Shown: positions 54,842-63,302 of the stretch, one piece after another
Layout: each line of letters opens with the position of its first letter
How positions within the stretch are numbered: position 1 is the stretch's first letter
Notes under the pieces: generated by a model
The model's input: the letters and a program-made list of their open reading frames with translations, nothing else
Database searches by the model: none
Told to the model about the DNA's origin: nothing
From: Tritrichomonas musculus
Lineage: Eukaryota > Parabasalia > Tritrichomonadida > Tritrichomonadidae
NCBI GenBank assembly: GCA_039105265.1
Contig: JAPFFF010000002.1
Span: forward strand, 2,480,001 to 2,544,000
DNA length: 64,000 nt
Reading direction: 5' to 3'
Translations under genes and position numbers: made by a program

Positions 54842-55657
54842 ATGAGTTTAAAAGTAATTAATTCTATTGTCTCAGAAACTTTGAAACAAAACGCAAATAA
54901 TTTATCGGGTGCATTAATCGAACCAATCCACGATGATATTCATATCAAATACAATTCTGTAAATGTCGTCGTCGGGAAACAAAATTCTGGAAAAACCGTC
55001 ATCGCTCTCCAAGAAATTATTAAAATAGGATTAATAAAAACACATCACTTACTAATCTATATCACGAAAAATGGCGACGAAAACGATAGGAGTTTCCAAT
55101 CTCTCAAACACCTCATCAAAATGCCATATATTACTGTTTCCGAGAAGATGGCAGTCGATTTTATCACTGAATTAATTGCTGCAAAAAACCTCTACTATCT
55201 TGTCAAGCGAGAAGGATTGGAGGAACGATTAGATGATGGACAAAAAAATGATATGTTCAAGGTCCTTCACATTACTGATTTCAGTAAAGATTTCCTCCAT
55301 ACATTGATACTTTTTGATGATATTTCAAATAACAAACTATTTTCGTCCGAAGAATCGTTTTTCTCCCAACAGCTCCGAAGATGCAGACACACAAATATTT
55401 CCTACTTTTTATTGATTCAAGGATGGAAAGGCATCAAACCACATATCAAAAATGAGATTACAACTTTGTTCGTTTTCCCTTGCTTCAATCGGCAACAACT
55501 ACACTATATTTATTCCCAATCAGCAAGTAATTTGGACTTTGAGGAGTTCTACAATATGTATAGGCAACTGTCTGAAGAAAAAAATTATAATCCAGATTCT
55601 CATTCCTGCCTAATCGTACAGGTATCAGAAGGAGGAGAAACTTCTATTTCTGTCTGA
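54842..55657 (+). CDS. genome packaging ATPase, element B copy
   Basis: A 271-residue A32/FtsK-HerA-type ATPase with Walker A GKQNSGKT (45-52) and Walker B LILFDDISNN. It differs from A in a shorter N-terminus and a different last ten residues. Its 3' end overlaps the convergent coiled-coil gene by 58 bases, much more than the 4 bases in A. It looks whole. Confidence 0.85.
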   Translation: MSLKVINSIVSETLKQNANNLSGALIEPIHDDIHIKYNSVNVVVGKQNSGKTVIALQEIIKIGLIKTHHLLIYITKNGDENDRSFQSLKHLIKMPYITVSEKMAVDFITELIAAKNLYYLVKREGLEERLDDGQKNDMFKVLHITDFSKDFLHTLILFDDISNNKLFSSEESFFSQQLRRCRHTNISYFLLIQGWKGIKPHIKNEITTLFVFPCFNRQQLHYIYSQSASNLDFEEFYNMYRQLSEEKNYNPDSHSCLIVQVSEGGETSISV

Positions 55658-55956
55658 GGATTTAAGAAATGTATGATGTTATTTATTGTTTCTTTCATAT
55701 ATTGTATCTCTTTTTTTAGTTCATCTAACTCGTTGTCAATATCATATTGTGAATTTTGCTTCATTTTTTTGAGGCTCAACACATTCTTGATTCTAGTTAT
55801 TCGATACCCTTTTATGAGATATAATTTATTGAGTTTATGCGTCGTAAGTTTATCCATCTCTTCTTTATTCTTGTTATAGTATAAATTGAATTCATCAACT
55901 GTATCAAACTCTTTCGTATGCTTTGAGATTGGTTCAATTACTTTGATGTCGTTCAT
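55600..55956 (-). CDS. coiled-coil protein, element B copy
   Basis: 118 residues from the ATG at 55956 (55977 is an in-frame alternative). The same conserved N-terminal domain (KEFDTVDEFNLYYN, TTHKLNKLYLIKGYRITRIK) and coiled coil as in A, with a slightly different C-terminal end that overlaps the ATPase gene by 58 bases on the other strand. Confidence 0.65.
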   Translation of the reverse strand: MNDIKVIEPISKHTKEFDTVDEFNLYYNKNKEEMDKLTTHKLNKLYLIKGYRITRIKNVLSLKKMKQNSQYDIDNELDELKKEIQYMKETINNIIHFLNPQTEIEVSPPSDTCTIRQE

Positions 55957-55997
55957 TTCCTTTTCAATAAAAATCACTTAATATCATTCTCTTTTAC

Positions 55998-56300
55998 TCA
56001 TTTCAACAAAGGAATATCAAATCTTCCTGGATTAGTTGTTGGCCCTGCAATTTGCTGAGACCAACTATTATTTCTTATTCCCGCTCCGTTTACTCCCAAC
56101 GCCTTATTTCCTCCAGCAAATTTTCCTGCATAATCGCCTATTTTATTGATTACATTTCCTACAGGTCCGCCTATCGCCCCGCCTAGTACTGGAGCGACTT
56201 TTGACACAATTTCAGCACCTTTTTTCAGTACCGGTAATGCTTTTCCGATTACGTTTTTTGCTCCGTTAATGATGTTTTTAAACCAACTTCCGAATGCCAT
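55998..56300 (-). CDS. protein VI-like peptide, element B copy
   Basis: 100 residues from ATG 56300 (an in-frame ATG at 56330 is less likely, as A starts at the matching MAFGSWF). Amphipathic N-terminal helix, hydrophobic Gly/Val centre, GRFDIPLL near the end. It is almost the same as 28469-28774. It diverges from the capsid gene across 70 bases. Confidence 0.6.
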   Translation of the reverse strand: MAFGSWFKNIINGAKNVIGKALPVLKKGAEIVSKVAPVLGGAIGGPVGNVINKIGDYAGKFAGGNKALGVNGAGIRNNSWSQQIAGPTTNPGRFDIPLLK

Positions 56301-56350
56301 TTCCTTTTCAGTAAAATGTTCATATAACAAACTTTACAACTCCTTTATTG

Positions 56351-56355
56351 TCATT
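56351..56355 (+). promoter_or_regulatory. initiator-like TCATT before capsid gene
   Basis: tcatt 18 bases (from its A) before the capsid ATG at 56371, matching the trichomonad initiator TCA(Y)(T/A) and identical in placement to the A copy. Confidence 0.4.
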
Positions 56356-56370
56356 TTTATATTAAATCAA

Positions 56371-58260
56371 ATGACCTACTACAACGCACAGACAAAAAAT
56401 TTAGGAAATGATGAAGGCGATGTTCTCTCATTTTTCAGGTCAAAATTACGAAATCTCATTCAAAGAAACGGAGGAGACAATACATTTTCTTTCGTTCTGG
56501 AAGAGTTCAAAGACAAAGACGCCCCACTCCCAGTCGGCACAAAAACACGTATCAAATTATCTCATTCCGGCCATACAATCACCCAAATTGAAAAGTCTTT
56601 TACCACAATTCTCCTTGATTTCATCATTAAATTGTCCCAACCTATTGACGTATCTGCAGATACAAATGGATTGATGAAAATATTTGTCGGATTCAAGAAT
56701 GCTGTAGAATTTTATGAAGATTGTCGCTTCTGGATAAATGACAAACTCTTAAGCGCATATCGACAAGACGAACTCCAAAGAGAATCTTTCGCCTATAATT
56801 CCATCAAACCTCGTGATGCAAAAGCAACATCAAAATATTCTCATTCAACTTGGGAAAATGTCAGTCAATTCTCCCCATCTGTTTGCGGTTGTTATGTCGA
56901 TTTAAAGGATATTGCGGATGGACAACCACATAAATTTACCATTGAATTAACCATCCCATTTGTTGACCAACTTGCTCTTCAGGCATGGCAGTTATATCCA
57001 AACGCAATTTGTGGAGAGATAGAAGAAGAGGTCAAAACATCTTTACGCGCTCTTGTCTGGGCACAAATCAATCCAAATATCGTTAAGGAAACTCTACAAT
57101 TTTTGGAAGACAAAGAAATTGCTGAAGAAATGCCTGCTGTCATCCCAATCTCAAGAAAATTCACTCAAATAGGCCGTCCGTCTGTCATAGTATCTCATTA
57201 TTCCGCCAAACCAACTCCTTCCCAAAAACTTCATATCGAATACCAAAGATACAAAGGCGCAAATGTATATGATGACGATGTTTTGGAACATCCAACAATT
57301 GATTTCGGATATACTGACGAAGAATTTACAAAATATGGAGTTTCAAGAGATGATGTCAATAAAAGAGAATTTGCAGAATTAATCGCAGCAGCTAATCCAG
57401 ACAAACCATTGGATCCAGGAGATACAGTCAAAATTATCAAAAGTGAATTGAAAGGAGCCTTACTCGCCACAACAAAATCGGACAATATCAATCTCAAAAC
57501 AGAGAAAATTACTTTGGATGTCCTTGGAGGAACTATTCAATTGGGTCGTTCAAATTTGGCAGGTTTTGGTCTCAAACCAGATGTTTATCAAGGACTTGTC
57601 AGAGAATTACAGACTCCTTTATTGATTCCGTCTCAGGAACTTACAAGAGAAATTTTCGAAGGAACTGCCAAAGTAAATGGTCTCGAAATCAGTAAGTCAA
57701 TTCCATTGAGAAATGCGACAAATATCACAATGATGTTTCCAAAATCTCCTGCTGACATTACTTGTTTTGACAATATTATGTATCAAAATGTCCAACTCGT
57801 AGTCAATAAAAGAACATATCCAGACACAGAATTTGCCAATACTTGTGCTGCAAGATTTTATCAACATCAGCTTATCGCAAACGAACTAGATGGAGCCTTA
57901 GAAGCCACACAAGAATTTGAAGACTCTTTCACGCAACCATTAAACGACCCAGCAACAGGAAAAAGATATACAAATTGCCGCTCTGATGGTACATCTTTTG
58001 GCATAAATTTCCAACTCGAAAGGAGCAATGCCGGCTATGTATTTGACGGAATAGATACAGGAAGTACTTCAATAACCGTTACGTTCAGAGGTCAGCCAAT
58101 GTATCGTGGCGATGATGACACATACTTTATTCCCGACCCAGAATATCCCAACATGCATCCTCCGTCACCAGAAGCCTGGATTTGTTCTGATACATATTTC
58201 ACTTGGAGCGTTAATGGAGTCGAATATTATCAAACAGGCATTCCATCAGGTTATGAGTAA
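56371..58260 (+). CDS. major capsid protein, element B copy
   Basis: 629 residues from ATG 56371 (context tcaaATG); the frame is open further upstream, but that part lies over the divergent VI-like gene and is not conserved as protein. Nearly identical to A 26509-28398 apart from a few residues and the last eight. Double jelly-roll capsid type by family knowledge. It looks whole. Confidence 0.8.
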   Translation: MTYYNAQTKNLGNDEGDVLSFFRSKLRNLIQRNGGDNTFSFVLEEFKDKDAPLPVGTKTRIKLSHSGHTITQIEKSFTTILLDFIIKLSQPIDVSADTNGLMKIFVGFKNAVEFYEDCRFWINDKLLSAYRQDELQRESFAYNSIKPRDAKATSKYSHSTWENVSQFSPSVCGCYVDLKDIADGQPHKFTIELTIPFVDQLALQAWQLYPNAICGEIEEEVKTSLRALVWAQINPNIVKETLQFLEDKEIAEEMPAVIPISRKFTQIGRPSVIVSHYSAKPTPSQKLHIEYQRYKGANVYDDDVLEHPTIDFGYTDEEFTKYGVSRDDVNKREFAELIAAANPDKPLDPGDTVKIIKSELKGALLATTKSDNINLKTEKITLDVLGGTIQLGRSNLAGFGLKPDVYQGLVRELQTPLLIPSQELTREIFEGTAKVNGLEISKSIPLRNATNITMMFPKSPADITCFDNIMYQNVQLVVNKRTYPDTEFANTCAARFYQHQLIANELDGALEATQEFEDSFTQPLNDPATGKRYTNCRSDGTSFGINFQLERSNAGYVFDGIDTGSTSITVTFRGQPMYRGDDDTYFIPDPEYPNMHPPSPEAWICSDTYFTWSVNGVEYYQTGIPSGYE

Positions 58261-58288
58261 AAAAAAACAGTAAAAATATTTTTTTGTA

Positions 58289-58621
58289 TCAGTACTCTAA
58301 CTTCAAGAAAACAGTGAAATTGTCAGGCTTTATTTCGTTCCCTTCTGCGTCTGTGAACCATATCTTAAACTCTCTTTTTGTCCCGACAAATTCGTATTTC
58401 CTATTGTCGTCCGGAGGAGTCAAATTAGCGTACCAGACAAGAGAATCTTCGTACTCATCTCTTTGAATAAATGAAGCGTGCATTTCTGTTTCTCCGTCCA
58501 GATATCCATTACAGGTGGCTCGACAATATTGGAAGGAAATATATCGTTTATTCAATGAATTTGTGAATTCTGAGGGCAAAATATTGTTGTATTTCTTGGT
58601 AATGAAGTATGTCTTGGGCAT
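58289..58621 (-). CDS. small beta-type virion protein, element B copy
   Basis: 110 residues, the same as 26098-26445 except for two substitutions and a shorter end. Marks are YCRATCNG, SLVWYANLTPPDDNRKY and FTVFLKLEY. Convergent with the capsid gene and divergent from the fibre gene, as in A. Confidence 0.65.
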   Translation of the reverse strand: MPKTYFITKKYNNILPSEFTNSLNKRYISFQYCRATCNGYLDGETEMHASFIQRDEYEDSLVWYANLTPPDDNRKYEFVGTKREFKIWFTDAEGNEIKPDNFTVFLKLEY

Positions 58622-58635
58622 TTATTTATTATAAA

Positions 58636-61296
58636 ATGACTGCAATACTGACTAAACAGAACGCTTTAAACGGTGCATTTATAGGTGGTTCAAAGAATCC
58701 TTCCTCAATAAATTGTGATGAAATAAGCGCCAAAACAGCTGATATCGAACAAGATTTGACCGTTGGAGAAGATATAAATTTAGGAGGAATTTCTCTGAAA
58801 TCTCAGCTCATCAACCATGCGGAAGCTCTGAGCAATCATGAAGAACGAATAACCTCTTTGGAAAAATCTCCTAATGAATTATCATATGAAGATGGTCTTG
58901 ATGCCTATTCCCTTGATTTAAACTCCTTGTCGAAAGCAGAAAATGACGAATACAATATATTGGAAATCAAAATAGATATACCGTCTGACTATTCAGGAAA
59001 TGTTTTTACAATAAACTGTTCAACGTTTGGGGAGGCAAAAATAGACGCAAAAAACGGCAAATTTACGAATCCCAAAATCGACTCAAATAACGCAATTTCC
59101 TATATTGAAAACGAATTATCCGCCCGAATTTATATGAGTAAGGAATCTCTTGATAATCCTTTTGACCTCTTTACTTCTGGTTTTATGAAAATAAACTTTA
59201 CAGGAAAGGTTAAGCAATATATTTCAAACAAGGAATCTAACCTCATAAATATCAAATGTAATAATGTCGATGCAGAAAATTGTCTCAAACTTTATACTTC
59301 TCCTTTACCGAATTTCTATGAGATGAAGTCGTTTGGCTGCACAGAAAATGAACAGTATTATTATGCTGATTGGGGCTATATTCCCGGAACAGAAGAATTT
59401 GACAAGCTCCTAGATGGACAAACTTTTGAGTTCCATGATGAGGTATTTGGTACAGATTTCAAACTCACAAAGCAAAATAATGAATGGGTCGGCAATAATT
59501 TGTCATACAATATTCCTGGCTCCAAATCAATCAAAGGAGAAACTGAGTTCTTCAAACATACATATCAAGGAATTTTCATTGAGCAAAACGACACAAATAG
59601 ATACGTCCTAAGGAATTGGATACACAATTATTCCGACAAAAATCCTTTTGAAGTCATTGTTGAGAAAGGACTTTGTACATTTAACGATTGCGAAGTGGCA
59701 AAATACGAAGATAAAGACGGATATTGGAGTGTTCTACTGAAATGTACCAAGAAAGAGTCATGCAATTTTTCGGCAAGTCTAAATATAAACGGAATAGAAT
59801 ATACCTCTGAATTTGGGTATTCTCATAGTAGTTATGAATCAGAATCGTGCTATAAAGTTGTTTCAGAAAATTGTTATAAATATATTCCTTTCCACTACAA
59901 TAGCCGAATAGATATTGGAAATCCTCCTTATGGACTGATACTTTATATGCCCTCTGACAAAGAAGTAATTTTTCCGATACCAGATGTTTCGTATAAAGAA
60001 GGAGGAAATACTTTTGAGTTTCTGGCAGGATGTGGGTATTATTCTGTCGTACCAAGACCTGAAGCATGTAGTACTTTATACACAAACTGTAATATACAGA
60101 CTTCTGGCGTCGTTATTGGGGAAAATATTGAGTCTCATCTTTTTGTTCTAAATTCTTTGGGAAATACAGTAGATATAGCAAATAATAGAATATCTGAGCT
60201 GCAAAATCTTTATTCAAACCTACAAAAACAACTAAACGATATGAAAAACAAGACAAATTGGTTTGATTATGTCAAAGATGTTGTGTGTATAGCTGGTGCC
60301 ACAGTAAATTTTGTCGGCGGTCCAAATGCGCTTTTATCGTTGGCGGCAAAGGGAATATCAAAGGTGAAAAGCTTTTGTTTTGCTGGTGAAGAGGTTTCGG
60401 AAGGAGCGGAGGCAATAATTCGGGACGTTGATGTTCTTGCGGCTCCAAGAGAGATTCGAACAGCGCTGGAATTTATTGAAGAAATAGAGGCGTTTGACAA
60501 GAAATGTTTCCGATATCTTTGTTATGGAGTTGATGACAATGAGGAGATTAAAATAGACGGAGAGTATGAAGATTTTCGAATAAATGTTCCGTATTTAGAT
60601 GTATATGCAGAAAATTGTCCTTCAGCTGCTTGGATTATGTCGATGACAAAAGAACAGAAACCGATTTTGTTGGGCGAAGAAATGACTAATAAACAGCTGA
60701 TTACAGCAAAGGCAGTCAAAAAATTGATAGATAATCATATGAAACAGCTCAAAACAGTCGATTTATCGGGTTATATTTCAAAGGAAGAAGCGGATGGAAA
60801 ATATGCGTTAAAAACAGATATATTATCAACTGAGAAAATAACTCAAGAATTATCAATCGCTACAAAATTCGTAAACGGAACAACAAATGATGAGGATAAA
60901 AGAACTTATATAACAAATTTGGATAGAGATTTATGCAACATATTAAAGAAATCATCACTTTTTGTGAAAGGCTCTTGTAATAATGAAGATATTTCAGGAG
61001 AATATTTGTATGATAGTGAAGACGCGGAATATTATCATTACAAGAAAGGCGAAAATACTTTTTCTATATACTTTTTCTATTACGGTGGAACATTCAGATA
61101 TAATAGTAATTATGTTGTGGACCTAGAGTCTGTAAGTTATTCATACGAACCTGAAGTTTATGACGAATATTGTATTCCAAATATAAATTTCGTAACAAAT
61201 AATTTTGCTCAGAAAACAGAATTGACCCGTGCTATTGACCAAGTAAAAAGTGAAATTCCAGAAATAATTGATAAAAAAATTACTTTCAATCAATAA
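58636..61296 (+). CDS. fibre of element B, N-terminal frame
   Basis: An 886-codon frame from ATG 58636 (58609 is an in-frame alternative). Residues 1 to about 710 are nearly the same as the A fibre, up to the joint ADGKYALKTDI. From there (60790) it carries the AT-rich module seen in the C fibre at 9040-9455, followed by FAQKTEL and IPEIIDKKI joints. The shift in base composition at the joint is visible by eye. The fibre locus of B looks broken (about one break). Confidence 0.7.
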   Translation: MTAILTKQNALNGAFIGGSKNPSSINCDEISAKTADIEQDLTVGEDINLGGISLKSQLINHAEALSNHEERITSLEKSPNELSYEDGLDAYSLDLNSLSKAENDEYNILEIKIDIPSDYSGNVFTINCSTFGEAKIDAKNGKFTNPKIDSNNAISYIENELSARIYMSKESLDNPFDLFTSGFMKINFTGKVKQYISNKESNLINIKCNNVDAENCLKLYTSPLPNFYEMKSFGCTENEQYYYADWGYIPGTEEFDKLLDGQTFEFHDEVFGTDFKLTKQNNEWVGNNLSYNIPGSKSIKGETEFFKHTYQGIFIEQNDTNRYVLRNWIHNYSDKNPFEVIVEKGLCTFNDCEVAKYEDKDGYWSVLLKCTKKESCNFSASLNINGIEYTSEFGYSHSSYESESCYKVVSENCYKYIPFHYNSRIDIGNPPYGLILYMPSDKEVIFPIPDVSYKEGGNTFEFLAGCGYYSVVPRPEACSTLYTNCNIQTSGVVIGENIESHLFVLNSLGNTVDIANNRISELQNLYSNLQKQLNDMKNKTNWFDYVKDVVCIAGATVNFVGGPNALLSLAAKGISKVKSFCFAGEEVSEGAEAIIRDVDVLAAPREIRTALEFIEEIEAFDKKCFRYLCYGVDDNEEIKIDGEYEDFRINVPYLDVYAENCPSAAWIMSMTKEQKPILLGEEMTNKQLITAKAVKKLIDNHMKQLKTVDLSGYISKEEADGKYALKTDILSTEKITQELSIATKFVNGTTNDEDKRTYITNLDRDLCNILKKSSLFVKGSCNNEDISGEYLYDSEDAEYYHYKKGENTFSIYFFYYGGTFRYNSNYVVDLESVSYSYEPEVYDEYCIPNINFVTNNFAQKTELTRAIDQVKSEIPEIIDKKITFNQ

Positions 61297-61690
61297 TTAG
61301 AATTAAATTATGATGAAGGTAATGGTATTAATACTCTTTCAGTTCTTTATACTAATGCAAGTCAATATTTTGAAAAATGGAAACAATATGGAATGTTATT
61401 TGATGGATATGATAAAACTGATGAAAATATTAAATATCAAGGAATATTCACTATATCAAGTATTGATAATAATGATTATGTTTTAAATAATGGCGTTCAA
61501 AATATAACATTAACATTAGAATTTAGTACGAGTTGTGGAGTAGTTTATGATTTAGATAATCAACATAAAATCAACGTAATAAGTTGCTATATTGCAAATG
61601 AAGATTATGATGAAACAAACTTAAACTGTGTTGTTAATCTTGCATTTCTCCAAGATAATTTTGCTCAGAAAACAGAATTGACCCGTGGTA
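60790..61690 (+). repeat. C-type fibre modules inside the B fibre
   Basis: Two consecutive modules, 60790-61215 (matching 9040-9455) and 61258-61690 (matching 1213-1660), each bounded by YA-K or FAQK-type joints. The segment is clearly more AT-rich than the sequences on both sides, which match A. Confidence 0.8.
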
Positions 61691-62448
61691 TTGACCAAGT
61701 GAAGAGTGAGATTCCTGAACCTGTCGACTTATCTGGTTATGTGGCAAAAAATAGTTTGTTAGAAATATCTTGTCCAGCAAGTAATATAGCTAAATTTTAT
61801 AGTTCTGTTGGTTCTAATGTTATTACTTCAATTAGTTTTGGATATAATGATGTATATAATACTGATTTTGAATATAAATCTTCAAAAGTTGCTGATTCAG
61901 GTGAATTGCATTTATATGTTGATGGTTATAAATTTCAGTCATTTCAGATGTTTGGTACTGCAAGAAATACAATAATTGATTCTAATTTAAAGGTTAACGG
62001 TACAATTACATCAAACGGCTCAAATACAATTACTCATTATGCCCCGATAGAAGCGGGTGAAGAAATATCGGACTATAAGATTGGAAAACCTGTATTTTTA
62101 TCAGGCCATGTGTATAAAAGAGACCAACAAAAAAATATGTTCGTCAGTTCGACTGCAGAAGACACCACAGACTGTATTTGCTCTGTAATCATAGACGGTT
62201 CATGGAAGGAATTTGTTGGTGTTATAGTAGAGGTAGATTCAGAAAACGGATGCGTCAAATTCGCTTCACACGGAGACGTTCTTTTTGCTTGCGATGACGC
62301 CAATTTGTATCAAATAGGAGATGTAATTCTATATGACGGAAGGATTTTGGACGAGGATTTAGGAATGACTTTGAAGATTCAACAAAGTATTGTGGGAACA
62401 GTCAGTGCAAAAATAAACGAACATACATTGGCTATTTTCATGCGCTAA
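61393..62448 (+). CDS. fibre of element B, C-terminal frame
   Basis: A 351-codon frame with modules almost the same as 1213-1660 and 1918-2200 of element C, then the C-terminal domain (TTDCICSV, FASHGD, end FMR) that is nearly identical to A. So the outer end and the base of the B fibre are of A type and the middle is of C type. The locus looks broken (about one break, shared with the frame at 58636). Confidence 0.7.
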   Translation: MLFDGYDKTDENIKYQGIFTISSIDNNDYVLNNGVQNITLTLEFSTSCGVVYDLDNQHKINVISCYIANEDYDETNLNCVVNLAFLQDNFAQKTELTRGIDQVKSEIPEPVDLSGYVAKNSLLEISCPASNIAKFYSSVGSNVITSISFGYNDVYNTDFEYKSSKVADSGELHLYVDGYKFQSFQMFGTARNTIIDSNLKVNGTITSNGSNTITHYAPIEAGEEISDYKIGKPVFLSGHVYKRDQQKNMFVSSTAEDTTDCICSVIIDGSWKEFVGVIVEVDSENGCVKFASHGDVLFACDDANLYQIGDVILYDGRILDEDLGMTLKIQQSIVGTVSAKINEHTLAIFMR

Positions 62449-63024
62449 TTAAACACATATTTTAAGCGATATGCCATATTTTATGAACTGTGAGTAAATA
62501 TCGTTGTAGGCATATTTCATGTCTTCTGTCTTGTTGTTTTTCGTTATGAGAATCTTCGAAATATATATCAATTTATCTGAAGAACAACAGGAATTACAGG
62601 CGATATCTTCGTCCAATACTAATTCGACTTTATCTGCGTCGGTCAAGAGTTTAATCATATTCATGAGAGATGTGGTATTACAAACGAGATAAGCATTCAC
62701 TTTTAGCGGATTGTCCTCATAGACAGAAACGAGCATTTCAAGAAATTTATTTTTTTGCTCGAGGGAGTCAAGCTGATTGTAGTTCTTTAAATCAGACAAA
62801 CTATTGCTTCGAGAGACTGTTTTTGAGGCGTTAAGTTGAGGGATATTAGGATACGACAAATCCTTTGTCCTAGGGTGATTTCTATCACCGCTTGCTTTGC
62901 AAGAGTCTACCTCGGAGCCGTAAGTTATTTGGATATTGGTATTCTGTTCTTGCGAAATTGAAGTATTGTTCTTGCTTTTTGCTTCTGATGACAGTATACG
63001 AGCTTGTCGGAGAGTTCCAAACAT
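62449..63024 (-). CDS. conserved Maverick protein, element B copy (191 aa)
   Basis: A 191-residue relative of 22069-22575, identical over long stretches but with a 23-residue insertion at about residue 35 encoded by the hairpin-bearing segment 62851-62919. The conserved end VELVLDEDIACNSCCSS is intact. It converges on the fibre gene, their stop codons abutting. Function unknown. Confidence 0.65.
   Translation of the reverse strand: MFGTLRQARILSSEAKSKNNTSISQEQNTNIQITYGSEVDSCKASGDRNHPRTKDLSYPNIPQLNASKTVSRSNSLSDLKNYNQLDSLEQKNKFLEMLVSVYEDNPLKVNAYLVCNTTSLMNMIKLLTDADKVELVLDEDIACNSCCSSDKLIYISKILITKNNKTEDMKYAYNDIYSQFIKYGISLKICV
62851..62919. repeat. 69-bp triple-hairpin insertion
   Basis: Absent at the same place in A, and exactly 69 bases, so the frame is kept. 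It is made of three perfect short hairpins in a row: gacaaa-tcc-tttgtc (62855-62869), ggtgat-ttct-atcacc (62874-62889) and cttgc-ttt-gcaag (62891-62903). The outer bases read tacg and cgta-like at the two ends. It looks like a small palindromic insertion cassette of unknown origin. Confidence 0.75.
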
Positions 63025-63045
63025 TATTTGAATAACAAAAAATTT

Positions 63046-63285
63046 TCAGGAGTAAAGATTGCTAACAGCTCTATTTAACAGATTTCTTACCTTCATATCT
63101 CTGTCATATTTTCGTTGAATCTTCTCTCTTTTTGCTATTTTTTTAGGGTCCGTGGGAGGTGTTTGGCTCAATATCCTTCGATAATATTGAAGACGAGATT
63201 TGAGTTGTTTCAGAGTAGGAGTGGCGAAAGTTTTTCTACCGTGCCAGTTTTTGAGAGGGAGGAGAGCGGGCTGTTCTTGAGACAT
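63046..63285 (-). CDS. small basic protein, element B copy
   Basis: 79 residues, identical to 21808-22047 in A, strongly basic and helical. It diverges from integrase across 17 bases. Identity here, next to a strongly diverged integrase, marks the recombination boundary between A-like and non-A-like sequence. Confidence 0.65.
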   Translation of the reverse strand: MSQEQPALLPLKNWHGRKTFATPTLKQLKSRLQYYRRILSQTPPTDPKKIAKREKIQRKYDRDMKVRNLLNRAVSNLYS

Positions 63286-63302
63286 TTTCTACCAAATAAA
63301 AA

